From Streptomyces poonensis (GTDB lineage Bacteria > Actinomycetota > Actinomycetes > Streptomycetales > Streptomycetaceae), in NCBI RefSeq assembly GCF_014650915.1, contig NZ_BMVW01000031.1, positions 1 through 33,859 on the forward strand: a DNA stretch of 33,859 nt. Direction: 5' to 3'. Of this stretch, positions 1 to 6,963 are shown piece by piece (positions within the stretch are counted from its first letter, which is position 1; the number at the start of each line of letters is the position of its first letter). The notes beneath the pieces were generated by a model that did no database searches, had not been told where the DNA came from, and worked only from the letters and a program-made list of their open reading frames with translations. Made by a program: the position numbers and the translations under genes.

Positions 1-744
1 GTCCGGGACTTCAAGCAGCGCGGCGTGCCGATCGACTGCGTCGGCTTCCAGTCGCACTTCAACAGTGGCAGCCCCTACAACAGCAACTTCCGCACCACCC
101 TGCAGAACTTCGCCGCCCTCGGCGTCGACGTGGCCGTCACCGAGCTCGACATCCAGGGCGCCTCGGCCACGACCTACGCCAACGTGGTCAACGACTGCCT
201 GGCCGTCGCCCGCTGCCTCGGCGTCACCGTCTGGGGCGTGCGCGACAGCGACTCCTGGCGCGCGTCGGACACGCCGCTGCTGTTCAACAACGACGGCAGC
301 AAGAAGCCCGCTTACACCGCCGTCCTCAACGCCCTCAACGGCGGCTCCACCACGCCCCCGGCGGACGGCGGACAGATCAAGGGCGTCGGTTCGGGCCGCT
401 GCCTGGACGTGCCCAGCGCCAGTACCGCCGACGGCACCCAGGTCCAGCTGTGGGACTGCCACAGCAACACCAACCAGCAGTGGGAGTACACCGCCGCCGG
501 TGAACTCAGGGTCTACGGCAACAAGTGCCTGGACGCCGCCGGCACCGGCAACGGCGCCAAGGTCCAGATCTACAGCTGCTGGGGCGCCGACAACCAGAAG
601 TGGCGCCTGAACTCCGACGGGTCCATTGTCGGCGTCCAGTCCGGCCTCTGCCTCGACGCCGTCGGAAACGGCACCGCCAACGGCACCCTGATCCAGCTCT
701 ACTCCTGCTCGAACGGCAGCAACCAGCGCTGGACCCGCACCTGA
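1..744 (+). CDS. Secreted endo-1,4-beta-xylanase (GH10) with C-terminal ricin-type lectin (CBM13); 5' end cut off by the window
   Basis: Frame 1 is open from the first base and stops at 742-744, so only the last 247 residues are present. The N-terminal part is the end of a GH10 barrel: a QSHF motif, then VAVTELDI containing the GH10 nucleophile Glu, then a TVWGVRDSDSWR stretch typical of the last barrel strands. A Gly/Ser/Thr/Pro linker around residue 115 leads into a beta-trefoil lectin domain with three repeats, each with CLD and QxW-type motifs (NQQWEY, NQKWRL, NQRWTR). This is the architecture of Streptomyces XlnA-type xylanases, where the lectin domain binds xylan outside the cell. The signal peptide and acid/base Glu lie outside the window. 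Family assignment is firm; substrate is inferred from the family. Confidence 0.93.
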   Translation, partial: VRDFKQRGVPIDCVGFQSHFNSGSPYNSNFRTTLQNFAALGVDVAVTELDIQGASATTYANVVNDCLAVARCLGVTVWGVRDSDSWRASDTPLLFNNDGSKKPAYTAVLNALNGGSTTPPADGGQIKGVGSGRCLDVPSASTADGTQVQLWDCHSNTNQQWEYTAAGELRVYGNKCLDAAGTGNGAKVQIYSCWGADNQKWRLNSDGSIVGVQSGLCLDAVGNGTANGTLIQLYSCSNGSNQRWTRT

Positions 745-781
745 ACCTGAAAGGGCCTGCTGCAAGCGAAAGGATGAATCG

Positions 782-1437
782 ATGACGGCCTGCGGTGTGG
801 CTTCCCTCGTCCCTCCACGAAGACATCGCTGATGGTCCCGGGTCGCCGCCGTGGTGGCGGCGACCCTCGCGATCGGCATCTCGTCGGGGTGAATGCGGCG
901 CCCGTGGGGGCGGCGACAATGGACACCAATGCCTGGTACGTCATGGTCGATCGCAACAGCGGCAAGGCGGTGGACGTCTCCGGCGCGTCCACCGCCGACG
1001 GCGCGCGGGTCAGCCAGTGGACGCGCAACGACGGAGCCGACCAGCAGTGGCACTTCGTGGACTCCGGCAACGGCTTCTACCGCCTCGAGGCCCGGCATTC
1101 GGACAAGGTCCTCGACGTGGCCGGCGCCTCGACCGCCGACGGCGGCAACGTCGTCCAGTACACCGACTGGGGCGGCGTCAACCAGCAATGGCAGCCGATC
1201 AAGCTGTCGTCCGGTGGCGGCGGACGGGGCAGCACCCCGACTCCGGCGAGCGGTACGCGCACGATCCAGAGCGGTGGTAAGAGCCGCAGCTTCATCCTCA
1301 GGGTCCCCGTCGACTACGACAACAGCCACCCCTACCGGTTGATCTTCGCTTTCCACCAGCGGGCGATGCTCGACAGACTGCGGACGGCCTTGATCCGTGA
1401 CCGACAGAGAGACCGGCAGAGAGAAGCACACCCGTGA
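782..1437 (+). pseudogene. Broken secreted ricin-lectin / CE1-type esterase gene
   Basis: A GAAAGGA ribosome binding site precedes ATG 782. That frame gives a signal-peptide-like core (RVAAVVAATLAIGISSG) but is interrupted by TGA at 830-832 and ends at a TGA near 890. The mature protein continues in the next frame (VNAAPVGAAT, then DTNAWYVMVDRNSGKAVDV), so there is a nonsense change plus a frameshift. The mature part is a lectin domain with two visible QQW repeats, a Gly/Ser/Thr/Pro linker, and the first strands of an alpha/beta-hydrolase of the PHB-depolymerase or feruloyl-esterase type (SRSFILRVPVDYD, then YRLIFAFH). After FAFH at about 1350 the homology stops, and about 28 unrelated codons run to TGA 1435-1437. 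The catalytic Ser, Asp and His are all missing. It probably once acted with the neighbouring xylanase. Confidence 0.8.
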
Positions 1438-2318
1438 CAGAATCGACGTCCTTCCTGCTCGAACGCCTGCATGCGGCCGGCCTGACCGACGTTGTCGCCG
1501 TCGAGCCGGCCACTGGAGGCCTCGCCGCGACGGCGGGGCTCGCGCGCCGCGGTGACGGCACGTCGGTGTTCGTCAAGGCGTTCGGTGAGCCGCCGTCGGA
1601 CGACGCCTTCGCCGCGGAGGCCGAAGGGCTCACCGTGCTGCGCAAGGCGGGCGGCGTCGCCACGCCGGAGATCATCCTCACGGACCGCGACCTGCTCGTG
1701 CTGTCCGTGCTGCGGCCCCGGCCGGGCACCGAGGCCTTCTGGGAGCAGCTCGCGCATGCGCTCGCCCACCTGCACACCACCACGCGGTACCCCCGGTTCG
1801 GGTGGCACCGGGACAACTGGCTGGGCCGTCGTCGGCAGGTCAACACCTGGGATGACGACGGGTTCGAGTTCTTCGCCCGGCACCGTCTGCTGCGCTGGCT
1901 CGGCGAGCGTCGCGTCCAGGAGGCGCTCGACGCCGCGGACCGGGCGGCGCTGGAGCGGCTGTGCGACCGGCTGCCCGAGCTGCTGCCGGTCAGGCCCGCG
2001 TGCCTGACGCACGGCGACCTGTGGGCGCTGAACGCCATGGCCACCCCCGACGGGCGGCCCGCGCTGATCGACCCGGCCGTGTCGTACACGTGGGCCGAGG
2101 TCGACCTGGCCCACCTGTGGACGACGATGCCGCCGCCCGAGGCGCACGTGTTCTTCGAGCTCTACGCCGAGCTGACCGGGCTCGACCGCGACTGGCGCGA
2201 ACGCATGCCGATCCTCCAGCTACGCCAGCACCTGGCCGTGATCGCCCAGTTCGACCCCGACTGGGGCGCCGCCGCCCTCGTGCGCGCCACGCTCGCCCCG
2301 TTCCGGCGTCGGCCCTGA
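1434..2318 (+). CDS. Fructosamine kinase family protein
   Basis: This 294-residue cytoplasmic kinase-fold protein has the usual length for the family. Starting at GTG 1434 it reads MTESTSFLLERLHAAGL. The kinase-like catalytic region includes LTHGDLWALNAM (about residues 197-208) followed by PALIDPAVSYTWAEVDLAHL, matching the HGDLxxxN and DPA motifs of fructosamine-3-kinase/ketosamine kinases. These enzymes phosphorylate sugar-protein or sugar-amino-acid adducts for deglycation. A GAGAGAAG ribosome binding site lies about 7 nt before the GTG. The start codon overlaps the stop of the pseudogene open frame, which is probably accidental. A deletion seems to have brought this gene against the truncated esterase. 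The exact substrate is unknown; aminoglycoside-phosphotransferase-like kinases share the fold. Confidence 0.88.
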   Translation: MTESTSFLLERLHAAGLTDVVAVEPATGGLAATAGLARRGDGTSVFVKAFGEPPSDDAFAAEAEGLTVLRKAGGVATPEIILTDRDLLVLSVLRPRPGTEAFWEQLAHALAHLHTTTRYPRFGWHRDNWLGRRRQVNTWDDDGFEFFARHRLLRWLGERRVQEALDAADRAALERLCDRLPELLPVRPACLTHGDLWALNAMATPDGRPALIDPAVSYTWAEVDLAHLWTTMPPPEAHVFFELYAELTGLDRDWRERMPILQLRQHLAVIAQFDPDWGAAALVRATLAPFRRRP

Positions 2319-2349
2319 GCTCAGTTCAGCGGACTTGCTGACAGCCCTC

Positions 2350-2384
2350 AGAAGCTCGGCTTCTCAAGAACTAAGAATGTTCTT
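2350..2384 (+). terminator. Two adjacent hairpins after the fructosamine kinase gene
   Basis: AGAAGC (2350-2355) pairs with GCTTCT (2359-2364) around a 3-nt loop. AAGAAC (2366-2371) pairs with GTTCTT (2379-2384) around 7 nt. They start 32 nt after the stop codon and fit a tandem terminator, although no long T-run follows. They could also be part of the end of the decayed insertion sequence that follows. Confidence 0.4.
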
Positions 2385-2468
2385 CGTCTGCTGGTGGTGC
2401 AGCGGCAATGCATTGCTGACCTGCGCACATAGTGAATCTGGGGGGTTCGTGCAGTCGTTGGCCCGGGA

Positions 2469-2666
2469 ATGGTCCGAATCATAGGTGCACGCGGTGGACG
2501 GCCGCCCGGCTTCGATGAGCTCCGCTACAAGAAACGCAACACCGTCGAGCGGGCGATCAGCTTCCTGAAGCAGTCCCGGACGGTCGCCACTCGCTACGGC
2601 AAGCGCGGTTACGTCTTCCTCGGCACTGCCATCGCGGCGGCCGTCACGATCTGGCTTCGGACATGA
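2469..2666 (+). pseudogene. IS5-family transposase remnant (C-terminal end only)
   Basis: From about 2485 the frame reads GARGGRPPGFDE, then RYKKRNTVERAISFLKQSR, then VATRYGKRGYVFLGTAIAAAVTIWLRT and a stop. This is the conserved C-terminus of IS5-type DDE transposases, including the Glu of NTVER that belongs to the DDE triad. The preceding two thirds, with both catalytic Asp residues, are absent, so the piece is inactive. The ATG at 2469 is only the first start in the open frame, not the original one. Confidence 0.82.
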
Positions 2667-2670
2667 ACTG

Positions 2671-2847
2671 CTATGCGACCCAGCAGTAGACGCTCTGGTT
2701 CTGGCGCCGGGCGCTGCTGACAAGGGCAGCCAGATCACCCACGATCGCGTCCGCGATCTCCGCGTCGATGACCTCGCCGTCCTCCGCACGCAGCCGAGTC
2801 CACGAGGCGGCGACGTCACTCAGCCTGGAGTGCGCGGCGGGCATCAT
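2671..2847 (-). CDS. Small hypothetical protein, possibly a fragment
   Basis: A 58-codon open frame runs on the minus strand from ATG 2847 (a second ATG follows directly) to TAG at 2671-2673. The product has an acidic helical middle (RAEDGEVIDAEIADAIVGDL) and ends SARRQNQSVYCWVA. I do not recognise the family. The amphipathic pattern and even codon use look like real coding sequence, but only a weak AGG precedes the start, and the gene sits tail-to-tail 4 nt from a transposase remnant. It may be the C-terminal piece of a longer gene. Confidence 0.35.
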   Translation of the reverse strand: MMPAAHSRLSDVAASWTRLRAEDGEVIDAEIADAIVGDLAALVSSARRQNQSVYCWVA

Positions 2848-2947
2848 GCCTGACAGCCCACAACCATGATCGGCCGGACAGATCCTAGCAGGATCGGGCA
2901 CATCGACGGAACCCCGTCGGGATCGCGCCGCAGCCTTGAGGAGTGCC

Positions 2948-3389
2948 ATGCCCGTCAAGTCCGGTGCTGTCGTGCAGAGTTCTACGTCAGAGGCCACCCG
3001 GGCCGTCGTGCAGGAGCTCCTTGCCGCTCGACTGGCCGGGGGCACGGGACGGCTCACCGCGCTCCTCGCCGACGAGGTCGACTGGTCGCTCGCCGAGAAC
3101 CCCGCCGTCCCGTGGATCCGCCCGCGCTCCACCACCGCCGAACGCGCCGCTCAGTTCAACGGAGTCGATGGAGAACACCGTGCCCGAGGACGCACGAGCC
3201 TCCGTCGATACTTCCCTTGTCGACGGTACCGACGCCGTTCTGATGGAGCATGTGTCGGGGACCGTATGCGCGACGGAAAAGTCCTTCGAGGGCCCGTTCG
3301 CGCTGCACCTCACCGACGAGCACGGCAGGATCAGCCGACACCATCTCTACGAGAGCAGCCTTTCGATAGCTGATGCCTGCGCTCCGTGA
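2948..3389 (+). pseudogene. NTF2-like / SnoaL-like small protein, frameshifted
   Basis: A GAGGAG ribosome binding site (2938-2943) precedes ATG 2948. The first frame reads MPVKSGAVVQ, then VQELLAARLAGG, RLTALLADEVDWSLAENPAV and PWIRPRSTTAERAAQFN. At about 3155-3175 the homology moves to the next frame: ENTVPEDARASVDTSLVDGT, then FEGPFALHLTDEHGRISRHH and LYESSLSIADACAP, stopping at 3387-3389. Joined, the two halves give about 146 residues with the helix / ADEVDW / late-strand layout of NTF2-like proteins, which form cone-shaped dimers and often bind or isomerise small ligands. A 1-nt insertion or 2-nt deletion explains the break. Function unknown. A sequencing error would restore it to an intact gene. 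Confidence 0.72.
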
Positions 3390-3525
3390 GGGCGCGGACG
3401 GCGTATCCCGAAGGGCCACGGACAAGCTCAACAGTCATCGAAGCGGCCACATCCCAGGAGTTGGGCCAGGACCGAGGCTCAGGTTTTGGAGCAACTTCTG
3501 GGGGAGTGAGCGGTGGGGAGTTCCC

Positions 3526-3843
3526 TCAGCCGCTGTACCCGATGGACGCGAAGGTGAAGGGCGGAGACTGCGTGCGGAGGCACGTGATGTCCGAAGCGCC
3601 GAAGGAGTCGGTGCGCTGCCGTCCCGGTCGTTTGAGCAGGCCCGCCTCGAGCAGTCGGTCCAGAGTTACGTCGAGGACATGCTCCGGGTGGCCGCCGGCG
3701 ATGTTGCGGTCGCGGAACTCGCTCAGCAGCGAGAAGTCGCATCCGGGATCGGTCAGCTCCAGGCCCAGCAGGAACTTCCAGTCGATGCGTGCCCGGACCG
3801 CGGCGGCCGCCTGCCGGTCCGACAAACCCTCAGTAACGGAGTC
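3526..3843 (-). pseudogene. IS1182-family transposase remnant (N-terminal region)
   Basis: On the minus strand, directly after TAG at 3844-3846, the frame reads DSVTEGLSDRQAAAAVRAR, then IDWKFLLGLELTDPGCDFSL, LSEFRDRNIAGGHPEH and LLEAGLLKRPGRQRTDS. This is the conserved DUF772-type N-terminal region of IS1182 transposases (EGLTDRQAAEAVRARIDWKY in typical members). After the first catalytic-region motif (RQRTDS) the sequence becomes unrelated and stops at 3526. Both the start and the rest of the DDE domain are missing. Confidence 0.8.
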
Positions 3844-3864
3844 CTACTAGGAGCGCAGGAAGCC

Positions 3865-3906
3865 CCGTCGGGGCAGGGTGACCACATAAGTCCCCTGCCC
3901 CGACGG
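3865..3906 (-). terminator. Strong stem-loop terminator between convergent remnants and the LPMO gene
   Basis: CCGTCGGGGCAGGG (3865-3878) and CCCTGCCCCGACGG (3893-3906) form a perfect 14-bp stem with a 14-nt loop. It lies 70 nt beyond the LPMO stop codon in its direction of transcription, as expected for a Streptomyces terminator without a long T tract. The symmetric stem could also act on the opposite strand. Confidence 0.75.
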
Positions 3907-3976
3907 AGCTCGGTCGGCCGGGCGGCGGGTTACCGGCGCCCGGCGGAGGCCGGTGCCGTGTGCGGCGCTCCCCGGC

Positions 3977-4651
3977 TCAGCCGAAGTTCACGTCGCTGCA
4001 CCACATGTAGGCCTGGTCGAGGTGCGAGGCCTGCCAGATCACGAACAGGATGTGGTGTCCGGTGTAGCCGGAGGTCTGGACGGGGAACGTGATGTTCTGT
4101 GCCGGGGCGAAGCGGCCGGTCTGCGTGATGAAGTCGAGGTTGCCCCAGCCCAGGGTCTGGGTCTTGGGGTTGAAGCCCTGCTTGCTCACGTAGACCTTGA
4201 AGTAGTCGGCACCGTGGGACGCCTGGTCGTGCAGCTGGACCGTGAAGTTGTTGCTGATGTTGGTCGTCTTCCACTGCCCGGGCTTGTCCAGGCTGGCGTT
4301 CCTCGACAGGTTGTTGCTGCAGAGCGTCCCGTCGGGGGTCCGCGCCTGGAACTGGCCACCGAGGCCGTCGCGGAGCGCGCTCATCCAGTTCCACATGGTG
4401 TCGGAGTTGGCCTGGAATGCCTGCCAACACATGGGGTCTTCGGTCTGCATGGCCGGGCTCGTGTGGTTGCTGCCCCACGTCTTCCAGCACTGGTACGCGC
4501 GGGAGGCGGGGTTGACGATGGTGCCGTGAGCCTGGGCGGGGGCCGACCAGGCCAGTGCGCCGACAACCACGGCGAACAGCATGACGAGCGCCTGGAGAGG
4601 CCGGCGGAGGGACGACCGCGAACGCCCGGTTAACGGACTCTGATTGCGCAT
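3977..4651 (-). CDS. Secreted lytic polysaccharide monooxygenase, AA10
   Basis: This 224-residue precursor has a signal peptide at residues 1-41 (an RSRSSLRR basic stretch, hydrophobic core, APAQA cleavage site). Mature protein then starts at His42 (HGTIVNPASRAYQCWKTWG). In AA10 enzymes the new N-terminal His and a second His form the copper-binding histidine brace; His146 in QASHGADYF is the likely second His, and the Phe of CSDVNFG at the end fits the axial aromatic residue. The enzyme oxidatively cleaves crystalline cellulose or chitin outside the cell. The sequence resembles the single-domain Streptomyces AA10 group (LPMO10B type). A GGAAGGAG site lies about 9 nt before ATG 4651. The upstream CebR-type operator argues that the in vivo substrate is cellulose, which is inference. 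Confidence 0.95.
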   Translation of the reverse strand: MRNQSPLTGRSRSSLRRPLQALVMLFAVVVGALAWSAPAQAHGTIVNPASRAYQCWKTWGSNHTSPAMQTEDPMCWQAFQANSDTMWNWMSALRDGLGGQFQARTPDGTLCSNNLSRNASLDKPGQWKTTNISNNFTVQLHDQASHGADYFKVYVSKQGFNPKTQTLGWGNLDFITQTGRFAPAQNITFPVQTSGYTGHHILFVIWQASHLDQAYMWCSDVNFG

Positions 4652-4685
4652 GTGGGGGGAACTCCTTCCAGTTTCAAGGCTGTTA

Positions 4686-4699
4686 TGGGAGCGCTCCCA
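4686..4699 (-). promoter_or_regulatory. CebR-type operator of the LPMO gene
   Basis: TGGGAGCGCTCCCA is a perfect 14-bp palindrome identical to the known CebR binding box, which controls cellulose/cello-oligosaccharide genes in Streptomyces. It sits directly downstream of the -10 element and 35 nt upstream of the start codon, where a repressor would block transcription. Cellobiose or cellotriose would be the expected inducer. Confidence 0.88.
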
Positions 4700-4727
4700 A
4701 CGGTAGGTCTTCTGAGTGAAATGTCAA
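4700..4727 (-). promoter_or_regulatory. LPMO promoter (-35 TTGACA, -10 TACCGT)
   Basis: Read on the minus strand, TTGACA (4727-4722) is followed by a 16-nt spacer and TACCGT (4705-4700), which fits a housekeeping-type TANNNT box. The region around it is AT-rich compared with the rest of the window. The CebR box begins at the very next base, so promoter and operator form one unit. Confidence 0.7.
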
Positions 4728-5389
4728 TGAAACAAACAAAGTTGATTACAGGGGTGGGTGGCGAGCAGGGACTCTGCCGTGAGCCGGGAGTCAGAACCGT
4801 TCCCGGGACCGGGAAGCGAGGACGCGGCCTGGACCGTGTGCGGGCGATGCCAGGGAGGGGCGTTCGCAGCATGGCGACGTGGTTCTGGCGTGAGGGCTGT
4901 CCAGTTCCACAACATGCGAGATCCCAGGTCCCGATGGTGTGCTTCCGTACACCCAAGTCGGCCTCGCCGGGCAAGTCGCCTGGTAGGAGCTGTGACTGTA
5001 CGGCGCGTCGGGCGGGGAACGCGGCCGATGGCACGCAGCGGGAAGGTGCGTACTCCTCGGCTCCGAACCGGCGGCACTGGAGCATGGATGCCGTAGCGAG
5101 GGAAGTCACCGGCAACGCAGAACAGCCTCGGCGCGCTCCAACTCACCTGGGCCGCCGCCGCGGCCCCAAGACGCTCGGGGACCAGGTGCCGGAACACTTC
5201 CCGGTGGACCGTCAGCCAGGCCTTGGAGAGGAGGCCTGGCTGATCACGCCCGGGTCCGTTCCACGTCTGCTGACACGGCTGTTCCGGCCCGGGCTGCCCC
5301 GCGGTGAGCGGGCGGCCCGGGCTGCGGCTCGCCCGTCGCCAGTTCGCCACTGATGATGGTTTCCCGGCCGAGCCCTCCGCCCTCACCCA
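4728..5389. other. 662-bp stretch with no gene I can support
   Basis: Long open frames occur on both strands here, but their products are Arg/Pro/Gly-rich with no domain pattern and no good ribosome binding sites. They look like the usual chance frames of GC-rich DNA. The stretch contains a perfect 12-bp hairpin at 5212-5243 and, at about 5290-5323, an imperfect GC-rich stem of CCCGGG-type arms. It is probably decayed DNA that belongs with the remnant at 5390-5645. Confidence 0.5.
5212..5243. terminator. Perfect 12-bp inverted repeat
   Basis: TCAGCCAGGCCT (5212-5223) and AGGCCTGGCTGA (5232-5243) are exact reverse complements around an 8-nt loop. No intact gene ends here on either strand. It may be the terminator of the lost gene whose fragments are at 5390-5645, or the end of a small mobile element. 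Confidence 0.45.
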
Positions 5390-5645
5390 CGTAGCGGCCA
5401 CCAGCTCGACGATCCGCCGGTGGTCCACCGCGAGCACCTCCACGGTCGCCGCCTCGTGCCAGTGCGGCACGACAGCCCCCTCGCCAAGGGCCTCCTCGAC
5501 CACCGCCGATACCGCCCCGCGCACCCGCAGCGGGCACTCCCGCCATGTCCGGAGCGGCCAGGGCCTCGACGAGCTTTCTCCCGGTCGATCACCCGACGCT
5601 CCCACACCGCCTCCGCCTCGGCGAGTCGGACCGCGATCCGTCCCA
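5390..5645 (-). pseudogene. Decayed coding remnant, unknown helical protein, several frameshifts
   Basis: Protein-like sequence appears in successive minus-strand frames: RIAVRLAEAEAVWERRVIDR (about 5640-5580), then LVEALAAPDMA one frame over, then ECPLRVRGAVSAVVEEALGE (about 5548-5490) and VVPHWHEAATVEVLAVDHRR followed by IVELVAATW, down to about 5395. Joined by two frameshifts, it makes one continuous helical protein of at least 80 residues. The alternating charged/hydrophobic pattern suggests a coiled coil at its start. Weaker similar text (EERKAAARVRV) lies further upstream, near 5700. I do not recognise the family. The gene is clearly dead unless the sequence is wrong in several places. 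Confidence 0.5.
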
Positions 5646-5977
5646 CCTGAGGGCGAAACCCGACCCACCCGCACCCGGGCAGCCGCCTTCCGCTCCTCCG
5701 GCAGTCCCAACCCTCGACTGCGTCGGCCGACTCCCCGCCGCTGAGCCAGGAATGAGCCAGCAAACCCTGCCACGGCGACACCGGGAACACGCCTGACCAA
5801 AAAAAGCCCAACCATCGCATCCAGAGGGACATCGGCTTACCATGACGCCGCGTCAAATCACGGTCTCGCAGATCCGGGCCAGCAGGGGAGACTGCCTTCA
5901 CGCCCGGGTCCGCCCGGTCCCCGGCAGCACCACGCCAAGCAGGTCGGTCCACCGTCACTCCACCGAGATGAGGTCTC
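5646..5977. other. Spacer upstream of the RTX-like gene
   Basis: The left part may still contain the N-terminal end of the decayed protein at 5390-5645. A run of seven A bases lies near 5800. From about 5820 to 5977 I see no gene. It should contain the promoter of the downstream secreted protein, but I cannot pick out convincing -35/-10 elements. Confidence 0.4.
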
Positions 5978-6748
5978 GTGAACCGAAACCGAGCCGCCGT
6001 CAGCGCGGTCGCCGTGACCCTGTTCACCGCCGGCTTAGCCGTCGGCCCGGCAGCCGCCGCCACCGCCACCGAGGCGAAGGCCCGCGTCGGAGCCGACTGG
6101 GCAACTCAGTCGATCGTCTTCACCGCCGCTGCAGGGCAGGCCAACAACCTCAACATATTCTCCATGTACACCAGCGACGGAATCCGGCGGATCGGCTTCA
6201 GCGACGTGGTCCCGCTCGAACCGGGCGACCACTGTGCGTACTCCAGAGCCGAGGACACCACCTCCGTCGTCTGCGAACTGCCCGCCGACAGTTCCCGGCC
6301 CGACAGGATCGACGTCCTCCTCGGCGACGGCAACGACACGATCGCCGCCTTCACCCCCGGGATCGGCACCGTCAACGGCGGCCCCGGCGACGACGAACTG
6401 CACGCCCACACCGCACGCACGGTGCTGGGCGGCGCGGGGAACGACATGGTCATGGGACCCGCCGCCCTGCACGGCGGCGACGGCATGGACCACCTGATGG
6501 GTGACAGCAGCAACCAGCAGATGTGGGGCGGCCGGGGCGACGACATGATCGAGGGCTACGGCGGTGACGACACCGTGCACGCCGGCCCCGGCGACGACCA
6601 CGCCATGGGCGGGGACGGCCGCGACATCCTCCTCGGCGGCCCCGGCAACGACACACTGGACGGCGAAGGCGGCGACGACCTCGTCTGCGGTGGCACCGGA
6701 AAGGACTCCCTCGAAGGCGGACCCGGCCGCGACATCGTCCTCCCGTAA
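5978..6748 (+). CDS. Secreted RTX-like calcium-binding repeat protein
   Basis: The protein has 256 residues from GTG 5978, with a GAGATGAGG ribosome binding site just upstream. Residues 1-28 form a signal peptide (MNRNRAAVSAVAVTLFTAGL, then AVGPAAAA). Residues about 110-250 carry a series of nonapeptide-like repeats: LLGDGNDTI, NGGPGDDEL, LGGAGNDMV, WGGRGDDMI, HAGPGDDHA, LGGPGNDTL, DGEGGDDLV and EGGPGRDIV. These match the GGxGxDxUx calcium-binding beta-roll of RTX (hemolysin-type) proteins, so the domain should fold in the calcium-rich exterior. Residues about 30-105 hold no domain I recognise. There is no protease or lipase domain, so it is probably a structural or binding protein. Its export by a Sec-type signal differs from type I secretion of Gram-negative RTX toxins. 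Confidence 0.88.
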   Translation: MNRNRAAVSAVAVTLFTAGLAVGPAAAATATEAKARVGADWATQSIVFTAAAGQANNLNIFSMYTSDGIRRIGFSDVVPLEPGDHCAYSRAEDTTSVVCELPADSSRPDRIDVLLGDGNDTIAAFTPGIGTVNGGPGDDELHAHTARTVLGGAGNDMVMGPAALHGGDGMDHLMGDSSNQQMWGGRGDDMIEGYGGDDTVHAGPGDDHAMGGDGRDILLGGPGNDTLDGEGGDDLVCGGTGKDSLEGGPGRDIVLP

Positions 6749-6774
6749 GTGCGCCTCCATACCCGAAGGCCCTG

Positions 6775-6801
6775 GCCCGCGGCGCGAACAGCGTCGCGGG
6801 C
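6775..6801 (+). terminator. Possible terminator after the RTX-like gene
   Basis: GCCCGCG (6775-6781) pairs with CGCGGGC (6795-6801) around a 13-nt loop, 27 nt after the stop codon. It lies between convergent genes (RTX-like on plus, ATPase on minus). No T-run follows. Confidence 0.4.
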
Positions 6802-6963
6802 GCCGAGCCACCGCCGTCGACGACCCGCCACCCGAGCCGCGTCGACCGCGAACGCCGCAGACGGCAGGTCCCCGCGCCCGTATCACCGTCGTCTTCCCTG
6901 AGCGTCATGCCCGCCGGTCGACCACATCGGGCGGAAGAGCCGAAGAGCCCGTAGGGCTGATGG

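Noticed and set aside
3865..3906. Terminal inverted repeat of an insertion sequence
   Set aside because: The two arms are 14 nt apart and face each other with nothing between them; a terminator after the LPMO gene explains it better.
4724..5815. 363-codon minus-strand open frame
   Set aside because: The product is Arg/Pro/Gly-rich with no domain, the frame crosses a real promoter and operator, and the protein-like parts of this region lie in other frames (5390-5645).
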